Below, piece by piece: positions 14,982 through 22,882 of a DNA stretch of 32,506 nucleotides (position 1 is the first letter of the stretch; each line of letters opens with the position of its first letter). Origin of the DNA: DATIJP01 sp964569185 (GTDB lineage: Bacteria; Chlamydiota; Chlamydiia; Chlamydiales; Rhabdochlamydiaceae); contig CAZMTP010000012.1 in the NCBI GenBank assembly GCA_964569185.1, forward strand, positions 1 to 32,506, given 5' to 3'. Position numbers and translations under genes: made by a program. Below the pieces are notes generated by a model, which saw only the letters and a program-made list of their open reading frames with translations, had not been told where the DNA came from and did not search any database.

Positions 14982-15883
14982 GAAGCATTCTCCATCTTAA
15001 TATGATTAAACAGATCTTTTCCAAAAGCAACATTCGAAGCATGTCCCGCGCGGATTGCAATAATATGAGCATAAAAAGAGATCGGAATTAAAGATAGGTC
15101 TCCGATCAGATCCAACACTTTATGTCGCACCATCTCATCAGGAAAACGTAGGCCTTCAGGATTCATCACGCTATCCTCTTTTATGATCACACCATTCTCA
15201 AGCGTGCCGCCTTTAATCAACCCTTTTTCTATCATGGGGGTGATTTCTTCATAAAGGCAAAAAGTGCGACAAGAAGCAATTTCAGTTTTGAACACTTTGG
15301 CATCGATCTCTTTTGAAAAATATTGTGAACGTAAAATTTTAGAATGGGGATAGTGCAGTGTATAACTGATGCGATACTCCTCAGAAGGAAGGGCGATCAG
15401 ATGAATATCTCCTTGGGACCAAAATAGCGGTGTGGAAAGCAGGTAAAATGTTTTTTCTTTATCTTGCACTGCGATTCCTGCAGATTCTATAAGCTCTACA
15501 AATTGGATCGAACTGCCATCAAGAATCGGCACTTCTGGGCCATTGAGCTCAATCCACGCATTATCAATCCCACAAGCCTTTAAAGAGGCCAGCAGATGTT
15601 CGACTGTGTAAATGCTGCATTTTTTTTGACCTAGTACTGTGCAGCGCGGCGTGCTGACAACGTAGTCTAAAGTTGCTGGAATAACAGGTCGATCTGGAAG
15701 GTCAATCCGTTGAAATAAAATCCCTGTTCCAGAAGGAGCGGGATGGATCGTTAATGTCACCTTTTCACCAGAAAACAAGCCTATCCCAGAAATGGAAACA
15801 GACTCACTTAAAGTCTTTTGCATTTGGGATGTAGAAAAGGTCCGTTTGACACTTTCTGTCGACAGTGCACAAGGAACTGCCAA
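14978..15883 (-). CDS. lpxC: UDP-3-O-acyl-N-acetylglucosamine deacetylase
   Basis: 301 residues from the TTG at 15883, or 281 from the ATG at 15823. This zinc enzyme catalyses the committed step of lipid A synthesis. Zinc ligands are visible as His96 (TVEHLLASLKACGIDN) and His254/Asp258 (MVRHKVLDLIGDLSL), with the catalytic His281 in GHASN. Family members usually start near QKTLSESVSISGIGLFSGE, which favours the ATG. However, the TTG has an AGAGG Shine-Dalgarno at 6-nt spacing and lies about 20 nt from a likely transcription start, while the ATG has no ribosome-binding site. I therefore give the longer form. It stands first in lpxC-fabZ-lpxA-fmt. Confidence 0.95.
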   Translation of the reverse strand: MAVPCALSTESVKRTFSTSQMQKTLSESVSISGIGLFSGEKVTLTIHPAPSGTGILFQRIDLPDRPVIPATLDYVVSTPRCTVLGQKKCSIYTVEHLLASLKACGIDNAWIELNGPEVPILDGSSIQFVELIESAGIAVQDKEKTFYLLSTPLFWSQGDIHLIALPSEEYRISYTLHYPHSKILRSQYFSKEIDAKVFKTEIASCRTFCLYEEITPMIEKGLIKGGTLENGVIIKEDSVMNPEGLRFPDEMVRHKVLDLIGDLSLIPISFYAHIIAIRAGHASNVAFGKDLFNHIKMENAS

Positions 15884-15910
15884 ATGACACCTCTAGTTAA
15901 ACAATTCTTT

Positions 15911-15916
15911 AGTATA
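15911..15916 (-). promoter_or_regulatory. Candidate -10 box upstream of lpxC
   Basis: The minus strand carries TATACT in the 49-bp gap between the lnt stop and the lpxC start, with no good -35 box at 16-18 nt. A start point near 15904 would give a ~20-nt leader with the AGAGG ribosome-binding site of the TTG start. The call rests on one hexamer. Confidence 0.3.
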
Positions 15917-15932
15917 ACTAACTGTTAGAAAG

Positions 15933-17579
15933 TTAACTTAAATGAGGATTTTGAGCAATCTTAATGATTTTTTCTCTATTGAGTCTGCTAATTTTGGAGA
16001 TTAAAAAAAGTAGAATAAAGAAGAGCGAAGTACAAATAATTCCCCAATTACCCCAAATCGTATACAAAGTGGTATAATTGCAAGAATTTAATTGAATTTT
16101 GACAGCGCCAGCGTATGGCCTCCCCAAAGCATCAAATTCTGGTAAAATCGCAAGGGTCCTGCCGCGGCTGTCTATGGCTCCTGTAATGCCTGTATTGCAC
16201 GCGCGCACCAGAGTGACCCCATTCTCGACAGCTCTTAATTTTGCATGGTCAAAATGCTGTTTTGGCAGTTTAGAGCGCGGATACCAGCCATCATTTGTCA
16301 AATTGACAAAAAGCTCCGCTCCTTGCAACCTCCCCTCTCGGATAAGATGCGGAAATGTCTCTTCATAACAGATGGAGACTGAAAGCGGCAGCCGGGCGTT
16401 AAATAAACTTTTTTCTTTGCCCTGTGTAAAAAAATCTGTAATTCCATACCACTTAACTAAGGGATAAAGCCACTTAAAGGGCAGATATTCTGCAAGGGGG
16501 ATTAAAATTCTTTTATCATAGCGGCCGGCAACTTCTTTTTTGGGGCAAAAATGAAACGCAGAATTGTAATTTAAATATTTATTACGATCATTATAGTCGA
16601 GTCCGATAATCAGTTCTGCATTCAAATAATTTGATAGCGTCTGCACCCAAAAACAGTGAGACACATGGCTCTTTTTTTCATTAAAATAGGGAGCCTCTTT
16701 TGGTGGGAAAAAAGAGGCGATCTCCTCACCAAATAGTTCTTTAAAGATTTTTTCTACTTTTGCAAATGAAAATAGGGTCACGTCGCTACTAAAAGGCAGA
16801 GCCGCTTCAGGAAGAACAATCAGATCCGCACCTCCTTGCTCTTTAACAAGCTGTAAAATCTTTTTCCATTGCTCATAAGGAGAGATGTAGTCTTTTAGTT
16901 TTCCGGATAAAGTAATTTTTTGAGACGGTAAGAGTCCTGTCTGCAAAAGGAGGACTGTAATAGTGGGATCCGATTTTGTATTTTGAAGATGTAATTGACA
17001 CACTCCCCAAAAATAGGGAAATAGCGCGACTAGTCCTGCATTAAAGAAGGGGCGCCATTTTTTTTCTTCTAAAGCGCGAAGGACAAGTAAATTCGCAAAC
17101 ATAACCCAAAAACTCAGTCCGAGCACTCCCCAAATGGAGGCCATTTGAAGGGGCCATAAATAGCTCGATAGCGCTAGTCCCACAGGATTAAAACTAAATC
17201 CACACAGAATTAAAAAGCGGCTCCATTCGACTAAAGTCCAAAGACCAGAAAGTGCCAGCATCCCCTGCAAAGAAGAGTCCCGTTTGATAAAAAGGGTGAA
17301 AAAAGCAAATTGCAGTCCTAAGCAAAGAGAAAGCCCGGCATGTACAAAAAGAATATAAATGCCTTGGTATTCTGTGTTGCTCATCCAAGAAAGTTGAATC
17401 GCTTGCACTCCAGCACACCAAAGAGTAGCCATCCAAAATCTTTTTGCTTTTGAAGAAAGATTGAGAGCGGCTTTCCAAAAGAGCGCGTAGCCCACCACTG
17501 CTGCAAGTAACCCACAAATGGGAATAAACGCAGGCTGTCCAAAAGCCACAATAAGAAAACTGAGGATAAAATTAATCAC
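15933..17579 (-). CDS. lnt: Apolipoprotein N-acyltransferase
   Basis: 548 residues from the GTG at 17579, which overlaps the doxX stop by 8 nt. The open frame extends to a TTG at 17639, but those 20 extra residues are basic and precede the first TM segment, so I prefer the GTG. Six or so hydrophobic segments fill the first ~200 residues, followed by a nitrilase domain. The triad is seen as Glu258 (LIVLPEAALPF), Lys356 (RYDKRILIPLAEYLPF) and Cys404 (VSICYEETFPHL), and a last TM segment lies near the C terminus. The enzyme adds the third acyl chain to lipoproteins in the inner membrane. It precedes lpxC, as in Chlamydia. Confidence 0.95.
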   Translation of the reverse strand: MINFILSFLIVAFGQPAFIPICGLLAAVVGYALFWKAALNLSSKAKRFWMATLWCAGVQAIQLSWMSNTEYQGIYILFVHAGLSLCLGLQFAFFTLFIKRDSSLQGMLALSGLWTLVEWSRFLILCGFSFNPVGLALSSYLWPLQMASIWGVLGLSFWVMFANLLVLRALEEKKWRPFFNAGLVALFPYFWGVCQLHLQNTKSDPTITVLLLQTGLLPSQKITLSGKLKDYISPYEQWKKILQLVKEQGGADLIVLPEAALPFSSDVTLFSFAKVEKIFKELFGEEIASFFPPKEAPYFNEKKSHVSHCFWVQTLSNYLNAELIIGLDYNDRNKYLNYNSAFHFCPKKEVAGRYDKRILIPLAEYLPFKWLYPLVKWYGITDFFTQGKEKSLFNARLPLSVSICYEETFPHLIREGRLQGAELFVNLTNDGWYPRSKLPKQHFDHAKLRAVENGVTLVRACNTGITGAIDSRGRTLAILPEFDALGRPYAGAVKIQLNSCNYTTLYTIWGNWGIICTSLFFILLFLISKISRLNREKIIKIAQNPHLS

Positions 17580-18024
17580 GCTTTGATTTGCTTTTAGCCG
17601 GTTTGCCCTTTTGAGAAAGAAACACAAGGCAAGCGCCAAAAAGAGCTAAATTTTTTAAAAACATAAGCAGTTGTAACTCTTTGTCGGCTCCAATCACCCA
17701 CCAGAAATGGTGAAAAATAAGCGTTGTGGGGATTAAAAAGAGGGCTAAAATCAGCGCCCCGAGCCGCATGGAAAGACCAAGAAAAATAAGAGCGCCACCA
17801 AGTAGTTCTGCCACCGTGCCGGCCAGCAGGAGCTCAGAGGAGTGGGGTAGCAAAAAGTCAAGAAGCTGCTGCGTCCAGAGGATCCCTTGCACATTTTGCA
17901 TCACATCAAGCATTCCATGAATGAGAGATTGCTCTGCTTCATTCCAATTTAAAATTTTATTTACACCCCCATAGAGAAAAACGAGTGCAAAGCAAAGCCT
18001 TCCAATAACAGAGAAAAAATTCAT
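17572..18024 (-). CDS. DoxX-family membrane protein
   Basis: 150 residues with about four TM segments. The first contains GRLCFALVFLYGGVNKILNW, matching the DoxX family start (R-x-x-x-x-x-x-F-x-x-x-G-x-x-K). A central AELLGGALIFLGLSMRLGAL and a last segment near 125-140 follow, then a Lys-rich tail. DoxX proteins are small inner-membrane proteins, some linked to thiosulfate or redox stress; the role in this organism is unknown. It is the first gene of the doxX-lnt pair and overlaps lnt by 8 nt. It is divergent from the methyltransferase gene across a 48-bp gap. Confidence 0.85.
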   Translation of the reverse strand: MNFFSVIGRLCFALVFLYGGVNKILNWNEAEQSLIHGMLDVMQNVQGILWTQQLLDFLLPHSSELLLAGTVAELLGGALIFLGLSMRLGALILALFLIPTTLIFHHFWWVIGADKELQLLMFLKNLALFGACLVFLSQKGKPAKSKSKRD

Positions 18025-18054
18025 GAATTTGTCCCAAATTTCATCAGTTTTGAG

Positions 18055-18060
18055 TATAAT
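18055..18060 (+). promoter_or_regulatory. Perfect -10 hexamer upstream of the RNA methyltransferase gene
   Basis: TATAAT ends 12 nt before the ATG at 18073. The best -35 candidate, TTGTCC (18029-18034), is 20 nt away, longer than ideal. A start from here would leave a leader of about 7 nt with no Shine-Dalgarno. Confidence 0.35.
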
Positions 18061-18072
18061 CGATGGTACATT

Positions 18073-19200
18073 ATGTCAAAATCTTTTCGTGAACATCATC
18101 TTTTTAATTTACTCGGTTTTTTTTCCTCAGAAAACCTGCCTTTAGATGTGGCTTTGAAAAAATATTTCTCATCTCATAAAGCGATTGGAGCTAAAGATCG
18201 TAAATTTATTAGTGAAACAATTTATGCGATAATCCGTTGGCAAGGACTTCTCGATTATTTTTCTACACCTCCTATTTTTTGGGAAAAAAGATACCAGCTG
18301 TGGGTTCAAAACAGCTGGATAAAAGCAAAAAATGACCCTTCCGTCCCTGCCCATATCAGGGTGAGTTTCCCAAAATCGCTTTTTCAACTGCTCGCTTCGC
18401 ATTATGGAGAGAGTAAAGCGCTTGAAATCTGTGCGATTTCGAATGAGCAAGCGCCGGTCACAGTGCGCGTCAATCCCTTAAAAACAAGTCGCGAAGCTCT
18501 TTTAAATAGTTGGAAGCCTCTTTTCCCAGTAAAACCGACCTCTGTATCAAAGTGGGGAATCGTATTTGACAAACGGATCAATTTTTATGAGCTACCAGAA
18601 TTTAAAAATGGGCTGTTTGAGGTCCAAGATGAAGCGAGCCAGCTCATTGCCGATCTTGTCGACGCTAAAGAAGGCGATCAGGTACTTGATTTCTGCGCGG
18701 GCGCCGGGGGGAAAACGCTCGCTTTTGCACATAAAATGAACCATAAAGGCCAAATCTACTTACATGATATCCGCACATTTGCTCTTGCCGAAGGAAAAAA
18801 AAGATTGAAGCGCGCCGGGATTCAGAATGCACAAAGTCTTCTGCCCAACGCGAGCGAAAAAAAACAGTTAAAAAATAAAATGGACTGGGTGCTGGTCGAT
18901 GTCCCTTGCAGTGGCTCCGGCACACTCCGGCGCAATCCCGATCTTAAATGGAAATTTGATCCGCACGCTTTAGCGCGCCTGATCGAAGAGCAGAGAAATA
19001 TTTTCAAAGAAGCCCTAGATTTCTTAAAACCAGGCGGCCGTATCGTCTATGCGACCTGCAGTCTATTGCCTGATGAAAATGAAAAGCAGATGCACTATTT
19101 CCAAGAAAAATGGGGATTAAAACTTGCAGCGGACCCTTTCCAATCATTTCCTTCTAGAGGAGGAATGGACGGTTTTTTTGGTGCTGTGTTTCAAAAATAG
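18073..19200 (+). CDS. RsmB/NOP-family rRNA cytosine-C5 methyltransferase
   Basis: 375 residues. The N-terminal ~100 residues are a NusB-like helical domain (KKYFSSHKAIGAKDRKFISE, TIYAIIRWQGLL) as in the Fmu/RsmB group. The Rossmann methyltransferase domain shows VQDEASQLIADLVDA, the SAM-binding DFCAGAGGKTLAFA, motif IV DVPCSGSGTLRRNPDLKW with its Pro-Cys, and motif VI YATCSLLPDENE with the second, catalytic Cys. It methylates a cytosine in rRNA using SAM. RsmB (16S C967) is the closest guess but the exact target cannot be read from sequence. It heads a plus-strand run with the SurA-like gene 12 nt away and rsmA. Confidence 0.9.
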   Translation: MSKSFREHHLFNLLGFFSSENLPLDVALKKYFSSHKAIGAKDRKFISETIYAIIRWQGLLDYFSTPPIFWEKRYQLWVQNSWIKAKNDPSVPAHIRVSFPKSLFQLLASHYGESKALEICAISNEQAPVTVRVNPLKTSREALLNSWKPLFPVKPTSVSKWGIVFDKRINFYELPEFKNGLFEVQDEASQLIADLVDAKEGDQVLDFCAGAGGKTLAFAHKMNHKGQIYLHDIRTFALAEGKKRLKRAGIQNAQSLLPNASEKKQLKNKMDWVLVDVPCSGSGTLRRNPDLKWKFDPHALARLIEEQRNIFKEALDFLKPGGRIVYATCSLLPDENEKQMHYFQEKWGLKLAADPFQSFPSRGGMDGFFGAVFQK

Positions 19201-19212
19201 AGGGTTTCACGT

Positions 19213-20262
19213 ATGATGCCAGTGATGAAAAAAGTGTCTATTCTTATTTTTCTCTTGATGTGTGCTCTGGGAATTAGTGAGGAGCCCTCCTTTGAACCCT
19301 CTGACGGGCGCCTTGTCGTTAATAATCGCATTTTAGCGCGGATCCAGAACAAGACCATCTCTGTTTTAGACGTGATGAAGCGGATGGATGTGCAACTGGC
19401 ACGCTCCTATCCCCAATATGCGGATAATCCTGTGGCGCGCTACCAATTTTTCACAAACCAGTGGCGCACGACTTTAAATCAGATGATCGATAATGAGCTC
19501 ATGCTTGCGGATGCAGAAAAATTGGAACTAAAAGTTAACGATGCAGATGTAAGAGAGCAACTGCATGAACGGTTTGGCCCAAATATTATGCCCACATTGG
19601 ATAAACTCGGCATCACTTATGATGAAGCATGGCAGATGATCCATGCTGAGAATGTGGTTCAAAGAATGAACTGGTATCGCGTGCAATCAAAAGCTGTGAA
19701 TGGAATTGGTCCCAAGGATGTGAAAGAAGCGTATAAAAAATATTGTGCTTTAAATCCCCCGGTCGAAACATGGAAATATCAGGTACTTTCCATCCGCTCA
19801 CCCGATGAAAAAACGGGTGCGCTGTGGGCTGAAAAAGCGCGCCAAGACCTTAAAAGTGAAGGGGTCGATTTTAAATTGGTAGGCGAAAAAGCCAAGGAGC
19901 TTCTCGATTCAAGCATCACTTTTAATGTGTCTGAAGACTATGAAGTAACAGGAAAAAATCTCTCAGAATCTCATAAAGCAATTCTTACCTCTTTGGCTGT
20001 GGGCACCTATAGTGAACCTGTTAAACAAGTGAGCCGTTTTGACAAGAGCATTGTCCATCGTATTTTCCATCTTAAAGACCATCAGGTCACACAGACAGCC
20101 TCTTTCAAAGAAAAATATGAAGAGCTTTATGAAGATTTAGTACAACGGGCCATAGACAAAGAAGCAAAGACATATTTAATTAAAGTGCGTGAGCGCTTTA
20201 ATTTCGATGAGAAATTTCTGCTAGATATTCCAAACGATTTTGTCCCCTTCTCTTTCCGCTAA
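19213..20262 (+). CDS. SurA-like periplasmic chaperone / peptidyl-prolyl isomerase-like protein
   Basis: 349 residues. An N-terminal signal peptide (VSILIFLLMCALGISEE) has no proper lipobox, so it is probably cleaved by signal peptidase I. The SurA N-terminal pattern is seen in LVVNNRILARIQNKTISVLD, LNQMIDNELMLADAEKLELK and VNDADVREQLHERFG (about residues 30-130). A C-terminal parvulin-like region (about 185-300) lacks the clear residues of an active isomerase, so chaperone activity is the safer call. It probably escorts outer-membrane proteins across the periplasm, in keeping with BamD-like and LptE-like genes in the same window. Three in-frame ATGs lie at the start (19213, 19216, 19225). 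Confidence 0.8.
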   Translation: MMPVMKKVSILIFLLMCALGISEEPSFEPSDGRLVVNNRILARIQNKTISVLDVMKRMDVQLARSYPQYADNPVARYQFFTNQWRTTLNQMIDNELMLADAEKLELKVNDADVREQLHERFGPNIMPTLDKLGITYDEAWQMIHAENVVQRMNWYRVQSKAVNGIGPKDVKEAYKKYCALNPPVETWKYQVLSIRSPDEKTGALWAEKARQDLKSEGVDFKLVGEKAKELLDSSITFNVSEDYEVTGKNLSESHKAILTSLAVGTYSEPVKQVSRFDKSIVHRIFHLKDHQVTQTASFKEKYEELYEDLVQRAIDKEAKTYLIKVRERFNFDEKFLLDIPNDFVPFSFR

Positions 20263-20268
20263 CAGACT

Positions 20269-21099
20269 ATGCCTCTTTATAGACCTACAGAACTCCATTC
20301 CTTTCTTAGCCGTAGCCATTTAAAAGCAAAAAAATGTCTGTCGCAAAACTTTATTATCGATGGCAATGTGCTGCGCAAAATAGTCAAGGCCGCTCAAGTG
20401 CAAGCAGGAGACTTTATCATTGAAATTGGACCTGGCCCTGGGGCTTTGACTGAAGCGTTGCTTGCTGCGGGGGCGCACGTCTTAGCGATCGAAATGGACC
20501 GTAACTTTGCAGCACCACTCAAACGATTGCAAACCGCAGACCAAAGGTTAGAGGTGATTGAGGCAGACATTCTGAAATTTCCCTTAAAAGAGCATCTGCA
20601 AGGAAGAAAAAGAGCTAAAGTGATTTCCAATCTTCCTTACCATATCTGCTCCCCTATCCTAGAAAAATTGCTTCCTCTGGTCGAAGAATTGAGCACTCTC
20701 ACACTTATGGTGCAAAAAGAATTTGCCCTACGCATGGCTGCAAAGAAAAATTGTTCTGACTATAGCCCGCTGACTCTGTTTGTTCAATCGTATAGCCAGA
20801 TTTGCGACCACTTTATTGTTGGTCCACACAGTTTTTTTCCAATTCCCAAAGTGGATTCCACAGTGATCACTTTAGAGCTTAAAAAACCGGAACTGCCCTG
20901 CTTAGAAGATTTTTTCTCTTTTATCAGGACTGCCTTCCAAAAGAGACGTAAAACCTTAAGCTCTTCTTTAAGAATCTTTGGCACGACTGAAGAGATTCAA
21001 AAACAGCTGCAAGAGATCGGGTGCAGCCCTCAGTCGCGTCCTGCAGAGCTTTCCTTGGAAGAGTGGCGTAATTTATTTGCACGGATTTTTCGAAAATAG
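20269..21099 (+). CDS. rsmA: 16S rRNA adenine dimethyltransferase RsmA (KsgA)
   Basis: 276 residues. The enzyme dimethylates the two adjacent adenines in the 3' hairpin of 16S rRNA as a late quality check on 30S assembly. Seen are KKCLSQNFIID, the SAM site IIEIGPGPGALTEALLAAG, the acidic IEMDRNFAAPL, the catalytic motif VISNLPYHICSPI (NLPY at 121-124), the substrate loop VGPHSFFPIPKVDS and the C-terminal FIRTAFQKRRKTLSSSLR. It follows the SurA-like gene by 6 nt. Its last 70 nt overlap the end of the convergent carboxypeptidase gene. Confidence 0.96.
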   Translation: MPLYRPTELHSFLSRSHLKAKKCLSQNFIIDGNVLRKIVKAAQVQAGDFIIEIGPGPGALTEALLAAGAHVLAIEMDRNFAAPLKRLQTADQRLEVIEADILKFPLKEHLQGRKRAKVISNLPYHICSPILEKLLPLVEELSTLTLMVQKEFALRMAAKKNCSDYSPLTLFVQSYSQICDHFIVGPHSFFPIPKVDSTVITLELKKPELPCLEDFFSFIRTAFQKRRKTLSSSLRIFGTTEEIQKQLQEIGCSPQSRPAELSLEEWRNLFARIFRK

Positions 21100-22325
21100 A
21101 AAATCATCCCACAGGCGATCAGCGCTTCGATGATGCCTCCCTGGAAGTAGTGGTTTTTACACAGATCCGCAACGCGGAAAAAAAGCGTTTTTGCAATGCG
21201 ATCTTCTGCATAAATAGGCGCGCTGAGAATAAGCGTTTCTTTTTCATCTAAAATTTTTATCTCTCCTACACAACTGCCTTTCTCAACAGGCAAAGTCATT
21301 GGATGCCAGTAAACAGAAGAATGGAGTTTTGGCTCTTCTGAGGGGTAGTATTCAAGCTGAATATCTTCTAAAAGTTTTGCATTTAAAGGCTTATCCGCTT
21401 TGGGAATGGAGACAGAAAAAAGATCAAACTGCTTTGTAAAAAGTGTACGCACCGCTTTTTTCTCTTTAAACGCTTTTTCAAAGAGCGCAATAGCATCTCT
21501 ATAACGTAGATTAGGATCTTCATATCCCATCAGCACAGCAATAAGTGTACGCCCCTCATGTTCTGCTGCTGCCACAATCGTATGGCCTGCATTGGAATGA
21601 TAGCCTGTTTTAATACCAATAGCCTTAGAATAGAAACAGGGCCCCTTCTTCATTAGTCGGTTATTCTGAGCCAGGAGAGGGATGGTTTGAGATGTAGTTT
21701 CGAAACGGAGTGTTTTTACGATTTCTCTAAATTTTGGATTTTTCAAGGCAAATTGGGTAATGCGTGCCAAATCATGCGGCGTTGTGTAGTGGTTAGCCAG
21801 ATGCAGTCCATGCGGATTGCAAAAATGGGTATTTTTTAGTCCCAATTCATTTTGTATAAATCGATTAAGGCCATTCATAAACTGTTCAATGCTGCCCCCA
21901 TGGAATTCAGCGACAGCATTAGCGGCATCATTTCCTGAGGGAAGCATCATTCCATAGAGCAAGGTTTGAAAAGGCCAAACTTCTCCCACTTTTAGCCCCA
22001 TTAGGGTGCCATCGTGCTCCAAAATATAAGGCGGGAACTGTTTTGGATTTCTCTTTTTCGCAGCCGCATTGACCAGCGCAAGTGCTGTTTTAGAAATGGT
22101 GACCTGCGCTTCAAGTTCCGGATTATTTTCCAAAACGTAGATCAGTGTGGCAATTTTTGTGGTGCTGGCAGGGAAACAGGGCTGCTCTGCATGTTTTTCA
22201 TACAGGACGGCGCCATTTTCTGCATTGAGCACAATCCCGCTTTTCGCCTGAATCGAGACCTTAAGTGGTTCAGATTCAAGTCGAAATGTAATAAGAGCAA
22301 AAAGTAAAAAAAACCGGTATAGCAT
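21030..22325 (-). CDS. dacF: D-alanyl-D-alanine carboxypeptidase (S11 family, PBP5/6-like)
   Basis: 431 residues with an N-terminal signal sequence. The three penicillin-binding motifs are intact: Ser54-x-x-Lys57 (STTK), Ser130-Gly-Asn132 (SGND) and Lys239-Thr-Gly (KTGY). The family trims the terminal D-Ala from peptidoglycan stem peptides in the periplasm, fitting the small peptidoglycan ring known in Chlamydiae. A C-terminal beta domain covers about 290-385. The protein ends in a TM segment near 396-412 plus a basic tail, instead of the amphipathic membrane helix of E. coli PBP5. A weak promoter and a TTAGC-GCTAA inverted repeat (22341-22355) precede it. The symbol follows the chlamydial naming; dacA would be equally reasonable. 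Confidence 0.92.
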   Translation of the reverse strand: MLYRFFLLFALITFRLESEPLKVSIQAKSGIVLNAENGAVLYEKHAEQPCFPASTTKIATLIYVLENNPELEAQVTISKTALALVNAAAKKRNPKQFPPYILEHDGTLMGLKVGEVWPFQTLLYGMMLPSGNDAANAVAEFHGGSIEQFMNGLNRFIQNELGLKNTHFCNPHGLHLANHYTTPHDLARITQFALKNPKFREIVKTLRFETTSQTIPLLAQNNRLMKKGPCFYSKAIGIKTGYHSNAGHTIVAAAEHEGRTLIAVLMGYEDPNLRYRDAIALFEKAFKEKKAVRTLFTKQFDLFSVSIPKADKPLNAKLLEDIQLEYYPSEEPKLHSSVYWHPMTLPVEKGSCVGEIKILDEKETLILSAPIYAEDRIAKTLFFRVADLCKNHYFQGGIIEALIACGMIFYFRKIRANKLRHSSKESSAGRD

Positions 22326-22354
22326 GTAACCAAGTAACAGTTAGCGCTTTGCTA

Positions 22355-22382
22355 ATCATACTTGACAGACACTATTTATGAA
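22355..22382 (-). promoter_or_regulatory. Weak candidate promoter of the D,D-carboxypeptidase gene
   Basis: The minus strand reads TTCATA (22377-22382), 16 nt, TATGAT (22355-22360), followed by the inverted repeat TTAGC-N5-GCTAA at 22341-22355, which touches the -10 box and could be an operator or a small leader hairpin. It shares sequence with the stronger plus-strand promoter at 22362-22391, so the two would compete. Confidence 0.3.
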
Positions 22383-22391
22383 AGATAAACT
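22362..22391 (+). promoter_or_regulatory. Near-consensus sigma-70/66-type promoter of the orphan gene at 22430
   Basis: Perfect TTGACA (22362-22367), an 18-nt spacer, and TAAACT (22386-22391), 38 nt before the ATG. It is the best promoter match in the window. Confidence 0.65.
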
Positions 22392-22429
22392 AGGTTTAAG
22401 GGCGGTAATATCTCTTTAGGTGGTGTGAC

Positions 22430-22861
22430 ATGATCGATCCCATTCAATTGGAAGATGCTTATCAAGAGTTTTCAGAAAACTTAAGGAAATGGATTCCTGA
22501 TGGAATCTTATCCGTAAATCTTTCACTCTTAAATGATATAGGTCTTTTAAATCATGATAAACTCGAAGGAAATTCTACTGATAATCTCACCCATCTTTTC
22601 CATGTGATTGAAACTGCAGAAAAAGTGACTCTCTACAATGAGCAGTTTGCGATCTGGATCGTGCCGCGCGTTGTAGACAATATTACATCGACGCTGACCT
22701 ATATTGCATTACTTTACCAAAATAAGCCGCATTTGGAGATTGTATTCTCTACTGCAGGGGTCTACAATACTCCAAAATATATCCTCAAGGTGCTCCAGCA
22801 TTTTCTCATCGAAGTGATCGACACCGAAGCCATCATCTCGAACATCGGCAAAAAAAAATAA
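22430..22861 (+). CDS. Conserved-looking hypothetical protein, single-gene unit
   Basis: 143 residues that I do not recognise. There is no signal peptide and no clear TM segment, so it is probably cytosolic. It looks like a mixed alpha/beta fold: an N-terminal helix (DAYQEFSENLRKWI), a middle with alternating strands (KVTLYNEQFAIWIVPRVVDN, LEIVFSTAGVYNTPKYILK) and a final helix before a KKK end. The start is supported by an AGGTGG Shine-Dalgarno 6 nt before the ATG. It is flanked by a near-consensus promoter and a strong terminator, so it is very likely a monocistronic, well-expressed gene. It sits beside the carboxypeptidase, where C. trachomatis also has a small hypothetical gene as I recall. 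Confidence 0.8.
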   Translation: MIDPIQLEDAYQEFSENLRKWIPDGILSVNLSLLNDIGLLNHDKLEGNSTDNLTHLFHVIETAEKVTLYNEQFAIWIVPRVVDNITSTLTYIALLYQNKPHLEIVFSTAGVYNTPKYILKVLQHFLIEVIDTEAIISNIGKKK

Positions 22862-22882
22862 TAGGTCACGGGCCATTAATTC

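Noticed and set aside
19246..19275. Lipoprotein signal in the SurA-like protein
   Set aside because: The cysteine in LLMCALG is preceded by Met instead of Gly, Ala or Ser, so the lipobox rule is not met.
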